From: Ewingella sp. CoE-038-23
Lineage (GTDB): Bacteria; Pseudomonadota; Gammaproteobacteria; Enterobacterales; Enterobacteriaceae
Length of the DNA: 64,000 bases
NCBI RefSeq assembly: GCF_040419245.1
Contig: NZ_JAZHOH010000001.1
Location: forward strand, 1,426,001-1,490,000
Direction of reading: 5' to 3'
Every line of letters begins with the position of its first letter. The first letter of the stretch is position 1. Of the stretch, positions 1-8,572 are shown in pieces. A program made the translations under genes and the position numbers. The notes beneath the pieces were generated by a model that saw only the letters and a program-made list of their open reading frames with translations, made no database searches and was not told where the DNA came from.

Positions 1-2
1 GC

Positions 3-1373
3 CTGAACTCCGGCATGGAGAAGATGCTGCGCGACGACTCCATCTTCTGGGTGGTGAAACCTCAGGTGGGCCGTGAGGGTATCTCGGGGCTGGGTACTTT
101 GCTCTCTGGGGCTTACATCCAGCTCCAGCCGGGCAATAAAGGGGAGGAGAAGGCGCAATATGCCCTGAATGACTCGCCGCCTCTGGCCTCGCCGGACGCC
201 CAAGGCATCCGCGTTATTCTGGAAAGCGAGCGCTCCGGCCAGCTCAGTCCGGGCGATCCGGTGCTGTTCCGCGGCTTCCAAGTGGGTACTGTGGAAACCA
301 GCCACTTCGACCCGAAAGCCCGCAATATCAAATATCAGCTATTTATCCGTGCGCCTTATGATGGGCTGGTGACGGATAACGTGCGCTTCTGGAAAGACAG
401 CGGCGTTAACTTCGACATGTCGGCACAGGGTATGCGCGTTGAGATGGGTTCACTCACCACCCTGTTCAGCGGCGGCGTGAGCTTTGACGTGCCGAACGGC
501 TGGGAGCAAGGCTCGGCGGCCAAAAATGGCGATAACTATCAGCTCTTTGACGACCAGCGCAGTATTCAAGAGTCGCTGTATACCAAGCATATCGATTACG
601 TGATGTTCTTCTCCGATTCTATTCGCGGCCTGCAACCGGGGGCGCCAGTTGAGTTCCGTGGCATTCGTCTGGGGACCGTGGCACAGGTGCCTTATCCAAT
701 GAACGTGCTGAAACAGCAGATGGATAATGATTACCGTATTCCGGTGCTGATTCGCATTGAGCCAGACCGTTTTGCTCAGCTGATTGGTAATGATTTCAAC
801 ATCACTGACCATATCCGCGACGGCATTGCTCGGGGTCTGCGTGGCTCGATGAAGTCTGCTAACTTGCTGACTGGCTCGATGTATGTCGATCTCGACTTCT
901 ATCCCAATGAGAAGCCGTGGAAAGGGCCATACCAGATTGACGGGCAGAAACTGTTGCCGACCGTCAGCGCCGGTTTCGCGCAAATTCAGCAGAAGCTGAT
1001 GACCACGCTCGACAAGATCAACAACTTGCCGATCGAACCTATGCTGCGCGAGGCGACCACCACGCTGGCGGAAAGCCAGAAGACGATGAAAGCCACGCAG
1101 AAAACCCTCGATTCGCTTAATGCCATTGTGGGCAGCAAAGAGATGAAAAATCTGCCACAGGATATGCAGCAGACGCTCATCCAGCTTAATCGCAGCCTGA
1201 AGGGCTTCCAGCCTGGTTCTCCGGCTTACAGCAATCTGGTGGGAGATATGCAGAGTCTGGATAAAACCCTGCGTGAATTGCAGCCGGTGCTGAAGACCTT
1301 AAATGGTAAGAGTAATGCACTGATTTTCGCCGCCCCTGGGCAAGATGATCCTCAGCCGAAGAAGGCCAAATAA
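3..1373 (+). CDS. pqiB: PqiB, intermembrane transport MCE-domain protein (5' end outside window)
   Basis: The reading frame is open from the left edge, so this is the C-terminal 456 residues of a protein usually near 546 residues. It shows the repeated MCE-domain pattern (for example SPGDPVLFRGFQVGTV and QPGAPVEFRGIRLGTV), followed by a long helical C-terminal tail rich in Gln, Thr and Leu. In the family, PqiB is anchored in the inner membrane, stacks MCE rings and forms a periplasmic needle thought to carry lipid between the two membranes together with PqiA and PqiC. It overlaps pqiC by one base (TAATG), as expected of the pqiABC operon. The identification rests on recognised sequence plus the adjoining pqiC and rmf. 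Confidence 0.93.
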   Translation: MNSGMEKMLRDDSIFWVVKPQVGREGISGLGTLLSGAYIQLQPGNKGEEKAQYALNDSPPLASPDAQGIRVILESERSGQLSPGDPVLFRGFQVGTVETSHFDPKARNIKYQLFIRAPYDGLVTDNVRFWKDSGVNFDMSAQGMRVEMGSLTTLFSGGVSFDVPNGWEQGSAAKNGDNYQLFDDQRSIQESLYTKHIDYVMFFSDSIRGLQPGAPVEFRGIRLGTVAQVPYPMNVLKQQMDNDYRIPVLIRIEPDRFAQLIGNDFNITDHIRDGIARGLRGSMKSANLLTGSMYVDLDFYPNEKPWKGPYQIDGQKLLPTVSAGFAQIQQKLMTTLDKINNLPIEPMLREATTTLAESQKTMKATQKTLDSLNAIVGSKEMKNLPQDMQQTLIQLNRSLKGFQPGSPAYSNLVGDMQSLDKTLRELQPVLKTLNGKSNALIFAAPGQDDPQPKKAK

Positions 1374-1945
1374 TGATGAAATGGATACCTGTCGTCTTAG
1401 CATTGTTGCTGACTGCCTGTAGCAGTAGCGATCAGAAAACTTATTACCAACTGCCTATTCTGGGCAGCACGCCGGTAGCCACCAGCAGCGGCAGTATGAT
1501 CCCACAAGGGCAGCCACGGCAATTATGGGTGGAGCATGTCAGCGTGGCGGATTATCTGGCGGGCAACGGTCTGGTATTCCAGACCAATGACGTGCAGTAC
1601 GTTCTGACGCAAAATAACCTGTGGGCCAGCCCGCTCGACCAGCAGCTTCAACAGTCGCTGGTGACTTATCTCGGGCGTGATCTGCCGGGCCGCGTGGTGT
1701 CCGCGCAGCCTGCTAACAACGCCGAGCAGGATGTGTTGAACGTCAATGTGACCGGCTTCCACGGCCGCTATGACGGCTCTGCGCTGATTAGCGGCAGCTG
1801 GGTGTTAATCCGCGATGGGCAGACCATTCAGCGCAGCTTCAACCTGACCCTTAAGCAAAATGAAGATGGTTACGACGCGCTGGTGCGAACGCTGGCCGCA
1901 GGTTGGCAGCAAGAAGCAAGCCAGATTGCTAGCCAGCTAAGATGA
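1373..1945 (+). CDS. pqiC: PqiC, outer-membrane lipoprotein of the Pqi lipid-transport complex
   Basis: This 190-residue protein begins with a lipoprotein signal and a lipobox (LLTAC) at about residue 16, so it should be lipidated and sorted to the outer membrane. The body matches the ABC-type transport auxiliary lipoprotein family (DUF330). In E. coli PqiC forms an outer-membrane ring that docks with the PqiB needle. The first ATG overlaps the pqiB stop by one base; a second ATG lies one codon later. A clear hairpin terminator follows 40 bases downstream, so this is the last gene of the operon. Confidence 0.9.
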   Translation: MMKWIPVVLALLLTACSSSDQKTYYQLPILGSTPVATSSGSMIPQGQPRQLWVEHVSVADYLAGNGLVFQTNDVQYVLTQNNLWASPLDQQLQQSLVTYLGRDLPGRVVSAQPANNAEQDVLNVNVTGFHGRYDGSALISGSWVLIRDGQTIQRSFNLTLKQNEDGYDALVRTLAAGWQQEASQIASQLR

Positions 1946-1983
1946 ACATTTTTTAAGCTTAATTTAATTTAAGATAAAGACGC

Positions 1984-2023
1984 AAAATCCCGAATTCTGA
2001 GTTTTCAGACTTCGGGATTTTTT
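1984..2023 (+). terminator. Rho-independent terminator of pqi operon
   Basis: A stem formed by AAAATCCCGAA and TTCGGGATTTT, with further pairing of TCTGA and TCAGA toward the loop, is followed by a T-rich run. It ends the pqiABC transcript. Confidence 0.85.
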
Positions 2024-2121
2024 ATTGGCGATCAGCCAGATGGGGATTTTCCGGCGCGATTAGCTTGCGCGCAATCCGATAAGATAGCGCATGAATATGA
2101 CAGTTGTGTGCAATTTGTGCA

Positions 2122-2150
2122 TTGACCTGACCAAAAATTGCGGCTATTTG
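2122..2150 (+). promoter_or_regulatory. Candidate rmf promoter
   Basis: TTGACC and TATTTG hexamers are separated by 17 bases and lie about 70 bases before the rmf start. The -10 element is weak. In E. coli rmf is induced in stationary phase by ppGpp. This call rests on the motif alone. Confidence 0.35.
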
Positions 2151-2221
2151 TTAAGTGTGGGCGCGCAAGCGGGCCACTGTTTTCTTTCCACCTGAACCTG
2201 AATAAATGAGGGAAACAAGGC

Positions 2222-2389
2222 ATGAAGAGACAAAAACGCGATCGCCTGGAACGGGCACAATCACGTGGATACCAAGCAGGTATTGTCGGACGCTCAAAAG
2301 AGGTTTGTCCGCATCAAGCAGTTGATGCCCGCGCACATTGGCTCGGGGGTTGGCGACAAGCCATGGAGGACAGGGCAGTAACCGCTTAA
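2222..2389 (+). CDS. rmf: Ribosome modulation factor RMF
   Basis: This 55-residue, strongly basic protein begins MKRQKRDRLERA and carries the family core GRSKE-CP and WLGGWR-AM. It matches E. coli RMF in length and most of its sequence. RMF binds the 30S subunit near the anti-Shine-Dalgarno region and dimerises 70S ribosomes into inactive 90S/100S particles in stationary phase. It lies between pqiC and fabA as in E. coli. A GGGAAACAAGG-type ribosome site precedes the ATG, and a strong terminator follows within 30 bases, so it is a single-gene transcript. Confidence 0.96.
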   Translation: MKRQKRDRLERAQSRGYQAGIVGRSKEVCPHQAVDARAHWLGGWRQAMEDRAVTA

Positions 2390-2414
2390 GCGGCACCCTG
2401 TCAGAAAAAGGAAC

Positions 2415-2441
2415 AACCTCCGCCGCGGGCGGAGGTTTTTG
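2415..2441 (+). terminator. Terminator of rmf
   Basis: The stem AACCTCCGCC / GGCGGAGGTT with a GCG loop is followed by a T-run. It lies 25 bases after the rmf stop. Confidence 0.9.
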
Positions 2442-2461
2442 TTTCGATTTCCCTCAGATGC

Positions 2462-2497
2462 AAAAAAGCGAATATGCAGAACATATTCGCTTTTTTT
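2462..2497. terminator. Bidirectional terminator between rmf and fabA
   Basis: AAAAAAGCGAATATG is mirrored by CATATTCGCTTTTTTT around a CAGAA loop. The A-run and T-run make it usable from both strands. It sits between the convergent rmf and fabA genes. Confidence 0.85.
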
Positions 2498-2544
2498 AGC
2501 TTTCAACCTGTGGGATAGAGCTTGGCGGGCAAGCTCTGACAGAT

Positions 2545-3063
2545 TTAGAAGGCGCTGGCGTCTTTGAACAGACCCACTTTCAGGTCACTCGCGGTATAGA
2601 TCACTTCGCCATCTACCAGCACTTCGCCGTCTGCTACGCCCATGATCAGTTTACGGTTGATCACGCGTTTGAAGTTCAGGCGGTAGGTTACCACTTTCGC
2701 AGTCGGTAAAACCTGACCGGTGAATTTCACTTCGCCAACACCCAGTGCGCGGCCTTTGCCTTCGCCACCGAGCCAGCCAAGATAGAAACCAACCAGCTGC
2801 CACATGGCGTCAAGACCAAGACAACCGGGCATTACCGGGTCGCCGATGAAGTGACAACCGAAGAACCACAAATCAGGATTGATATCTAATTCTGCTTCAA
2901 CGTAACCCTTGCCATGGCTGCCGCCATCTTCTTGCATCTTCACGATGCGGTCCATCATCAGCATGTTGCCTGATGGCAATGGTGGGCCACCGGCACCGAA
3001 GAGTTCACTACGGCCAGAGGCTTCTAGATCTTCTTTAGTATAGGAATCGCGTTTATCTACCAT
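2545..3063 (-). CDS. fabA: FabA, 3-hydroxydecanoyl-ACP dehydratase/isomerase
   Basis: This 172-residue protein is full length for FabA. It makes the cis double bond for unsaturated fatty acids by dehydrating 3-hydroxydecanoyl-ACP and isomerising trans-2- to cis-3-decenoyl-ACP in the cytoplasm. The catalytic histidine is visible in [14 protein letters not shown] (His71) and the catalytic aspartate in GLDAMWQ (Asp85), matching His70 and Asp84 of the E. coli numbering. The gene is monocistronic. Upstream there is a FadR-type activator site and an E. coli-like leader, so expression should respond to acyl-CoA through FadR and probably FabR. Confidence 0.97.
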   Translation of the reverse strand: MVDKRDSYTKEDLEASGRSELFGAGGPPLPSGNMLMMDRIVKMQEDGGSHGKGYVEAELDINPDLWFFGCHFIGDPVMPGCLGLDAMWQLVGFYLGWLGGEGKGRALGVGEVKFTGQVLPTAKVVTYRLNFKRVINRKLIMGVADGEVLVDGEVIYTASDLKVGLFKDASAF

Positions 3064-3117
3064 GTTCTATGTAAGCCTTATTTTATTGAAGGACGGAGTT
3101 TAGCTAACAGGTGTAAG

Positions 3118-3137
3118 CCGAACAACTCCGATCAGCT
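3118..3137 (-). promoter_or_regulatory. FadR operator of fabA
   Basis: On the minus strand the sequence AGCTGATCGGAGTTGTTCGG closely resembles the E. coli fabA FadR site (AGCTGATCGGACTTGTTCAG, from memory). It lies about 55-75 bases upstream of the fabA start and overlaps the 3' end and stop codon of ycbZ. FadR activates fabA from this position in E. coli. The adjacent leader (GCTTACACCTGTTAGC) may be a weaker FabR half-palindrome. Confidence 0.7.
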
Positions 3138-4898
3138 GTGGCTGAACCAACTCAACCAGCGAAGTGGCCAGGGGTAACTGCGGCGTTCCTGAGGTAATGC
3201 CTGCGCGATACGTTCCTGAATCAAGCCCAGTAAACTTGGGCGAGCTTCTTCAGCTTGCTCTTCGTGAGAGTAAATTAATCCGGTCAGGATAGGCAGTGCT
3301 TCACCTGCGTTATCGACTGCCCATAAATGGAATTGGCCTTCACGCACGGCGTCAATCACCTGCGGGTGTAAACACAGGTTACGCACGTTGCTGGTGGGGA
3401 TAATCACTCCTTGATTGCCCGTGAGACCGCGGCGCTGGCAAACTTCAAAGAATCCTTCGATCTTCTCATTCACGCCACCAATTGGCTGCACGTTGCCGAA
3501 CTGGTCGACAGAGCCGGTAACCGCGATTTGCTGGTTAATCGGCTGCATCGATAAGGCGCTGACTAACGCACAAAGCTCGGCCAGAGACGCGCTGTCTCCA
3601 TCGACTTCGCCATAGGACTGTTCGAAAACAATTGAGGCGGAGAAAGGCAGAGGCTGATCCAGTTCCAGTTCGGAAATCAGGAACGCCTGCATAATCATCA
3701 TGCCCTTAGCATGCAGATTACCACCCAACTCGGCTTTACGCTCAACGTCGGTGAATTCACCGTCGCCCGTGTGTACGACACAGCTAATGCGCGAAGGTTC
3801 ACCAAAGGCGCGCGGATGTCCCGGATATTCCAGCACGGACAGGCCGTTAATCTGGCCAATCACTTCGCCTTCGGTTTCAATACGAATTTGACCCAGTTCA
3901 ATCTCATCCTGCATGCGTTCCTGCAAGTAGCTTTCACGCCATGCGCGCCCGTTAATTGCGGCTTCGAACGAGGTCAGGGTCAGTAACTCATCCTGATTAT
4001 ACAGTGCCGCCTCGGTGAGTTGCGCGCTGAGCCACGCAGGGCAAAGCGTCAGGCTACCTTGGTCGGTGCTATAGCGAATCGCCAGACGCAGCATCGCAGG
4101 CCAAGCGTCGGCAGCCAGACGTGGAATGTCCAGCTCGTCCGCCAGCGTGTTGACATAGCCACACCAGGTCGCCATATCGTCGGCATCGGTTAACGGCAGG
4201 TCAGATTCGAACTCGCCATACACCGCAGACTCAAGCAGCTCCGGCTCCATTTCATTGAATTCGCCCAATGAAATGCGATCCCCAACCAGCACCAAGCGAA
4301 TGTCGATGGGCATTGAAGGAATAGCGACGGGCAGCGGGCGGCTCTCATCAGGTGAGATCCAGTGATAAACACCCTGAGTGATCATCTGCTTCAGGCGGAG
4401 CCACATCAGTGGCTGAGCCAGCAGGGCGCGGATGGATAGCACCAGCACGCCGCCGTTAACTTGATGAATTAGGCCCGGCTCAAGCTGAATCTGGTCTTTA
4501 TAGATGCGCACACAGCCGAAAAGCTGCTCTGGCTCAATCCACTCTTGGTAGTGGCTGGCGAGTTTGGCGGCAAAATTATCTTCAACCGTGCTGGCATCCG
4601 CCACCGAGATTTTTCCACCTTCAATAAGATAGCGACAGCCAAATACAGGCCGTTCTTCAGGGAGGATCTGGGTGATGGCGTCATTAATGCGAGAGAGATA
4701 TTCACGGCTCTCCAGTGCTTTGATGGTCATAAAGCGGGGGCGGGAGAGCGGGTGACAGAACAGCGTTAAACCATTTTCCAGTCGTGGCTGAATAGCAGCG
4801 AAATCCACTGGGGCCAACTCAGCAGCCGTTGCGAAAATAGCCTCATAGGGCGTGGTATCGGGCAGTAAGAGCTGCCAATCAAGTCGGTTATTGGTCAA
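3132..4898 (-). CDS. ycbZ: YcbZ (LonH), Lon-like protease family protein
   Basis: The 588-residue protein aligns along its length with E. coli YcbZ. It has a degenerate AAA-like N-terminal part (residues 1-330) and a C-terminal Lon-type peptidase domain. The Ser-Lys dyad is visible as Ser436 in EVDGDSAS and Lys479 in IGGVNEKIEG, 43 residues apart as in Lon. No intact Walker A motif is seen in the N-terminal part, so ATP dependence is doubtful. Its cellular target is not established. The stop codon overlaps the fabA FadR site. Confidence 0.9.
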   Translation of the reverse strand: MTNNRLDWQLLLPDTTPYEAIFATAAELAPVDFAAIQPRLENGLTLFCHPLSRPRFMTIKALESREYLSRINDAITQILPEERPVFGCRYLIEGGKISVADASTVEDNFAAKLASHYQEWIEPEQLFGCVRIYKDQIQLEPGLIHQVNGGVLVLSIRALLAQPLMWLRLKQMITQGVYHWISPDESRPLPVAIPSMPIDIRLVLVGDRISLGEFNEMEPELLESAVYGEFESDLPLTDADDMATWCGYVNTLADELDIPRLAADAWPAMLRLAIRYSTDQGSLTLCPAWLSAQLTEAALYNQDELLTLTSFEAAINGRAWRESYLQERMQDEIELGQIRIETEGEVIGQINGLSVLEYPGHPRAFGEPSRISCVVHTGDGEFTDVERKAELGGNLHAKGMMIMQAFLISELELDQPLPFSASIVFEQSYGEVDGDSASLAELCALVSALSMQPINQQIAVTGSVDQFGNVQPIGGVNEKIEGFFEVCQRRGLTGNQGVIIPTSNVRNLCLHPQVIDAVREGQFHLWAVDNAGEALPILTGLIYSHEEQAEEARPSLLGLIQERIAQALPQERRSYPWPLRWLSWFSHS

Positions 4899-5108
4899 TG
4901 TGTTAGCTGTGTTCTGTAAAATGGGAAAGGGCGATTATACAAGAATAAACAGTGATGAACACAGGGAGTGTCGTGGTTAAGACGCAGGTCACGGCAGCTA
5001 AGGTTTGTTCGTGTAAAAATTGAACAGTTTTGCATGTGCTTTTTGCAGTGAAAATTCGAATAAAGCTGTTATGCTTATCAAAGTTACGGGGTCACAGAAG
5101 AGCTCACA

Positions 5109-5564
5109 ATGAAATATCAGCAACTGGAAAATCTTGAGAGCGGTTGGAAGTGGAAGTATCTGGTAAAAAAACACCGTGAAGGTGAACGAATTACCCGCCA
5201 TTTAGAAAATAGCGCCGCCGAAGATGCTGTTGATGAACTTCTCAAATTAGAAAACGAGCCGGTCAAAGTTCTGGATTGGATCGCTAATAATATGAATCCT
5301 GCTTTGGAAAATCGCCTAAAGCAAACTATCCGTGCCCGCAGAAAAAGACATTTTAATTCTGAGCATCAGCACACCCGCAAGAAATCCATCGATCTGGAGT
5401 TTCTGGTCTGGCAACGTCTTGCTGGCTTGGCGCAGCGTCGTGGTTCAACCCTTTCGGATACCATCATCCAACTGTTAGAAGACGCGGAACGCAAAGAGAA
5501 GTATGCGAGCCAGATGTCATCGCTCAAAGAAGATTTGCAGCAGATCCTGGGTAATAAAGAGTAG
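5109..5564 (+). CDS. matP: MatP, Ter macrodomain organiser
   Basis: This 151-residue protein matches E. coli MatP (YcbG): an N-terminal four-helix part, a ribbon-helix-helix DNA-binding region ([30 protein letters not shown], residues about 91-120) and a C-terminal coiled coil for tetramerisation. MatP binds matS sites in the terminus region, delays its segregation and links it to the divisome through ZapB. It is transcribed divergently from ycbZ, as in E. coli. I found no exact matS site in this window. Confidence 0.95.
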   Translation: MKYQQLENLESGWKWKYLVKKHREGERITRHLENSAAEDAVDELLKLENEPVKVLDWIANNMNPALENRLKQTIRARRKRHFNSEHQHTRKKSIDLEFLVWQRLAGLAQRRGSTLSDTIIQLLEDAERKEKYASQMSSLKEDLQQILGNKE

Positions 5565-5663
5565 GGGGGAAGGCTTTATGAGTAGGCCTGGGCAGTCATC
5601 ATCTCAGTAATTCTATAACCTCGCCATTCTACAAAGCTCGTTATTCTAAAAATCTACATCCAT

Positions 5664-5692
5664 AAAAAAACCCCGCCTAGGCGGGGTTTTTA
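5664..5692. terminator. Bidirectional terminator between matP and ompA
   Basis: AAAAACCCCGC and GCGGGGTTTTT pair around a CTAG loop, with an A-run before and a T-run after. It serves the convergent matP and ompA transcripts. Confidence 0.92.
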
Positions 5693-5726
5693 GTATCTGT
5701 CGTTAAACAGTAGAAAGCGGTATGAC

Positions 5727-6806
5727 TTAAGCCTGTGGCTGAGTCACAACGTCTTTGATACCCTTAACTTCGATCTCTACGCGACGATCTGGAGCCAAGC
5801 AAGCGATCTGTGCTTTAGTAGCACGGCCAGCTTTGTAGCCACAGGTGTTGCCAGTGATTGAGTTAGTTTCACCCATACCACGTGCAGAGATTTTGTCTTT
5901 AGGAATGCCTTTAGATACCAGGTAGTCAACCACGGTTTGAGCGCGTTGCTCAGACAGTTTCTGGTTAGACTGCTCAGAACCTACTGCATCAGTGTAGCCC
6001 AGAACAACTACTGAACCGTCTTTCGGATCCAGTGAGCTCAGTTGGGTGTACAGCTGATCCAGAGCCTGCTGGCCTTCTGGTTTCAGGCTAGATTTACCGA
6101 AGGTGAACAGAACGTCAGACTTCAGGGTAAATTTCTTGGTTTCTACAACTGGAGCTGGAGCTGGTGCTGGAGCTGGTGCCGGAGCAGCTGCTTCATCTTG
6201 ACCGAAACGGTAAGAAACACCCACAGACAGCATAGCGTTGTCAGGACGTGCGCCAACGGTAGCAGCATCACCGATGTTGTTAACCCATTGGTAATCCAGA
6301 CGAGTAGCCCAGTTTTTGGTTACAGCGTATTCGAAACCAACGGCTGCCAGTGGAGAAACACCGGTGTCGTGATCGCTTACGCGAGCGCCAGTATCGCCAA
6401 AGTTACCTTTGGAGTCTGCACGCCAAACCATACCACCCAGACGAGTGTAGATGTCCAGATCGTCAGTCAGTGGGTAGCTCAGTTTAGCAGCAAGTTGAAC
6501 GCCCTGTGCTTTGAAAGCACCGTTGTTCGTGTCGCCTTTGTAAGGCATGCGGCCAAGCCAGTCATATCCCATTTCAAAGCCCAGGTATTGGTTTGCTTGG
6601 TAACCCAAGAACGCACCTGCACCCAGTTGGCTTTCGTGGGTAGGGCCGTTGCCGATACCGTTGTAAGCGTTAGCGAAACCAGTGTCATGGTACTGGGACC
6701 AGCCCAGCTTACCACCGGTGTACCAGGTGTTATCTTTAGGGGCGGCTTGCGCTACGGTAGCGAAACCTGCCAGTGCCACTGCTAATGCGATAGCTGTCTT
6801 TTTCAT
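5727..6806 (-). CDS. ompA: OmpA, outer-membrane porin and peptidoglycan anchor
   Basis: The 359-residue precursor starts with a 21-residue signal peptide cleaved after AQA. It continues as an eight-stranded beta barrel (to about residue 200), a Pro-Ala hinge ([13 protein letters not shown]) and a C-terminal OmpA/MotB domain that binds diaminopimelate in peptidoglycan (core [12 protein letters not shown]). Two cysteines in the C-terminal domain match the E. coli disulfide. The gene has a long leader with an E. coli-like promoter and AGGCGC ribosome site. Its order next to sulA and matP is the enteric one. Confidence 0.98.
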   Translation of the reverse strand: MKKTAIALAVALAGFATVAQAAPKDNTWYTGGKLGWSQYHDTGFANAYNGIGNGPTHESQLGAGAFLGYQANQYLGFEMGYDWLGRMPYKGDTNNGAFKAQGVQLAAKLSYPLTDDLDIYTRLGGMVWRADSKGNFGDTGARVSDHDTGVSPLAAVGFEYAVTKNWATRLDYQWVNNIGDAATVGARPDNAMLSVGVSYRFGQDEAAAPAPAPAPAPAPVVETKKFTLKSDVLFTFGKSSLKPEGQQALDQLYTQLSSLDPKDGSVVVLGYTDAVGSEQSNQKLSEQRAQTVVDYLVSKGIPKDKISARGMGETNSITGNTCGYKAGRATKAQIACLAPDRRVEIEVKGIKDVVTQPQA

Positions 6807-6925
6807 TTTTGCGCCTCGTTATCATCCAAATAGGCAATTGAGCTTTAAGCTTTTAAGCCCTTGGTTATAAAATCCTTACGCCAAAGTTATTGCTTCCGTT
6901 AAGAACTTTGCCACTTTACGTTGGC

Positions 6926-6952
6926 ATTATAGAGCAACCTTGGCGTTGTAAA
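6926..6952 (-). promoter_or_regulatory. ompA promoter
   Basis: On the minus strand TTTACA and TATAAT are 15 bases apart, about 120 bases before the ompA start, inside a stretch resembling the E. coli ompA promoter (TTGTAGACTTTACA). The remaining 6807-7166 interval is the long ompA leader and the 3' flank of sulA; I see no gene in it. Confidence 0.6.
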
Positions 6953-7166
6953 GTCTACAACGTGGCGAGAAACTTACAAGCTTGATGTGTTAACAGCGTG
7001 GAAAAAAAAGGAAAAATGTACACATTTCTTAACATCAAAGGCCATTTGTTGACGAAACTTTGGAGTTAGTTGCACCGTGAAGGCGCAAATTTACCGATAA
7101 AAACCCACTTTTCAGCACAAATCACTAAAAAAGGGGGTTATTTCATCAGAACATTCCTAATTTGAA

Positions 7167-7679
7167 CTAATGGTACACAGAGGACTGAATTTTTACTGTT
7201 GATTGCTGTCCATGAGCTGAGATTTGAGCATTTGTCGGTCTCATGATGAATCCGTAAGACCCTCCCTGAAGTGCTGCCAAGCGCAATCTTTCACGTTCTG
7301 CATCGTTTAAATCAGGTAGCCACCCCAAAACAACGCTGTAGTTCCCTGTCAAAAGTGCTTTTTCCATCGCATCTACCGGCGACATGGAATTCATTTGGCT
7401 CACCTGAACGATTTTGCTCACCGGCAATCCAGACTGAGACAACCAATTACGGCTCAGTTTCTGTTGCGGGGTTAACCACAGCAACCAACGTGACTGCAAA
7501 CCTAAATGTTGCAGCAGAGGTAATAATAGTTCCGACAATGCCGGCTGGCTTTCACAGTATACGAACTCTGTGAGCAGGCCACTATTTCTCGATATCGGTG
7601 TCGATTGTTTGACGTGCGGTGGAGTTACAGAAACCGCTTGATGCCGTAAATGATGATTTGTCAGAGCTTGAGTTCGCAT
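7167..7679 (-). CDS. sulA: SulA, SOS-induced inhibitor of FtsZ
   Basis: With the start at 7679 the product has 170 residues, against 169 in E. coli. The core LLPLLQHLGLQSRWLLWLTPQQKLSR and GNYSVVLGWL are typical of SulA, which binds FtsZ and blocks division during DNA damage. An upstream in-frame start at 7769 would place the LexA box inside the coding region. The chosen ATG has an AGGA ribosome site and lies 22 bases after the box. The C terminus (SSVYH) resembles the SNLYH tail recognised by Lon in E. coli, so rapid Lon turnover is likely. Confidence 0.93.
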   Translation of the reverse strand: MRTQALTNHHLRHQAVSVTPPHVKQSTPISRNSGLLTEFVYCESQPALSELLLPLLQHLGLQSRWLLWLTPQQKLSRNWLSQSGLPVSKIVQVSQMNSMSPVDAMEKALLTGNYSVVLGWLPDLNDAERERLRLAALQGGSYGFIMRPTNAQISAHGQQSTVKIQSSVYH

Positions 7680-7701
7680 GATGTATCCTGCCAGTGAGTA
7701 A

Positions 7702-7717
7702 CTGTATGGATGTACAG
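7702..7717 (-). promoter_or_regulatory. LexA box of sulA
   Basis: CTGTATGGATGTACAG fits the LexA consensus CTGT-N8-ACAG exactly. It lies 22 bases before the chosen sulA start, as in other enterics. Confidence 0.92.
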
Positions 7718-7897
7718 TACTCGTTGGCTGGACAAAGATCAACCCAATTTTTTCCAAGAAATCTCGCAAAAATGGAAGGCAACGGAATGTAATCGCATTT
7801 TATGTTTGGTGCTGTGAGGGACTTTGCGTATTTTGCAAATAGCTTTACGAGTAACAACAAAGGGTACGTCTGGATTTATTCATGAAAGGATATCGCA

Positions 7898-8524
7898 ATG
7901 ATTAATCGTACAAAAATAAGAGTTTCTGAATCTCAAAAGTTATTTACCTGCCTGGGAAATATCCGTTCTCGCTCACAGTTTGGAGGCTATAGCCTGTCGG
8001 CTAACGGCGTAATGTTTGCCTTAGTTTCTGACGGGGATCTCTATCTGCGAGCAACGCCAGAAAATGAAATACATTTTCGCCGTATGGGGATGGAATCGCT
8101 GATTTATCGCAAACGGGGTATCGCGATAACCCTTCGCTATTTCAAAGTTGATCAGCAGCTTTGGCAAGACACTGCCCAGTTGATCACCCTTGCAAAGTGC
8201 TCTTTGCAAGGCATGTTAGACGATATGAAAACTAAAAAAGAGGGTGAGGCCAGACTGAAGGACCTGCCGAATATTTCGCTCAATCTGGAGCGTCTACTGT
8301 GGCAAGTCGGTATCTCTACCTCTTCACAACTGCGTGCGCAGGGTGCTTGTGTTACTTATCTGAAATTGAAATCAGTAAAGAAAAATCTGGGACTAAATGT
8401 ATTGATTGCACTTGAAGCAGCGATACAGGGGTTCCATGAGGCTGCTTTACCTATGGCTTCCCGCGAAGTGTTAATGCAGTGGTTTAAATCTCATCAGCCG
8501 ATGATCGATAAGACCGCTCGTTAA
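7898..8524 (+). CDS. tfoX: TfoX/Sxy, competence regulator
   Basis: This 208-residue protein has the two TfoX parts: an N-terminal domain (FGGYSLSANGVMFALVSDGDLYLRA) and a C-terminal helix-hairpin-helix-like domain (LPNISLNLERLLWQVGI). Sxy acts with CRP at CRP-S promoters to switch on the type IV pilus and DNA-uptake genes. It is divergent from sulA, as in E. coli. A spaced AAAGGA ribosome site precedes the ATG. Sxy in other species is controlled by a structured leader; the 218-base intergenic space could hold one, but I did not resolve a fold. Confidence 0.9.
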   Translation: MINRTKIRVSESQKLFTCLGNIRSRSQFGGYSLSANGVMFALVSDGDLYLRATPENEIHFRRMGMESLIYRKRGIAITLRYFKVDQQLWQDTAQLITLAKCSLQGMLDDMKTKKEGEARLKDLPNISLNLERLLWQVGISTSSQLRAQGACVTYLKLKSVKKNLGLNVLIALEAAIQGFHEAALPMASREVLMQWFKSHQPMIDKTAR

Positions 8525-8531
8525 AAATAGC

Positions 8532-8558
8532 GCCAGCAAAGTGAGCGACTTTGCTGGC
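8532..8558. terminator. Hairpin between convergent tfoX and yccS
   Basis: GCCAGCAAAGT and ACTTTGCTGGC pair perfectly around GAGCG, directly after the tfoX stop. A TTATC tail is short on T, so termination may be modest. Confidence 0.65.
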
Positions 8559-8572
8559 TTATCATTTCAACC

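Noticed and set aside
6042..6785. 247-residue open frame on the plus strand opposite ompA
   Set aside because: It is the antisense shadow of the highly biased ompA codons and has no ribosome site or recognisable domain.
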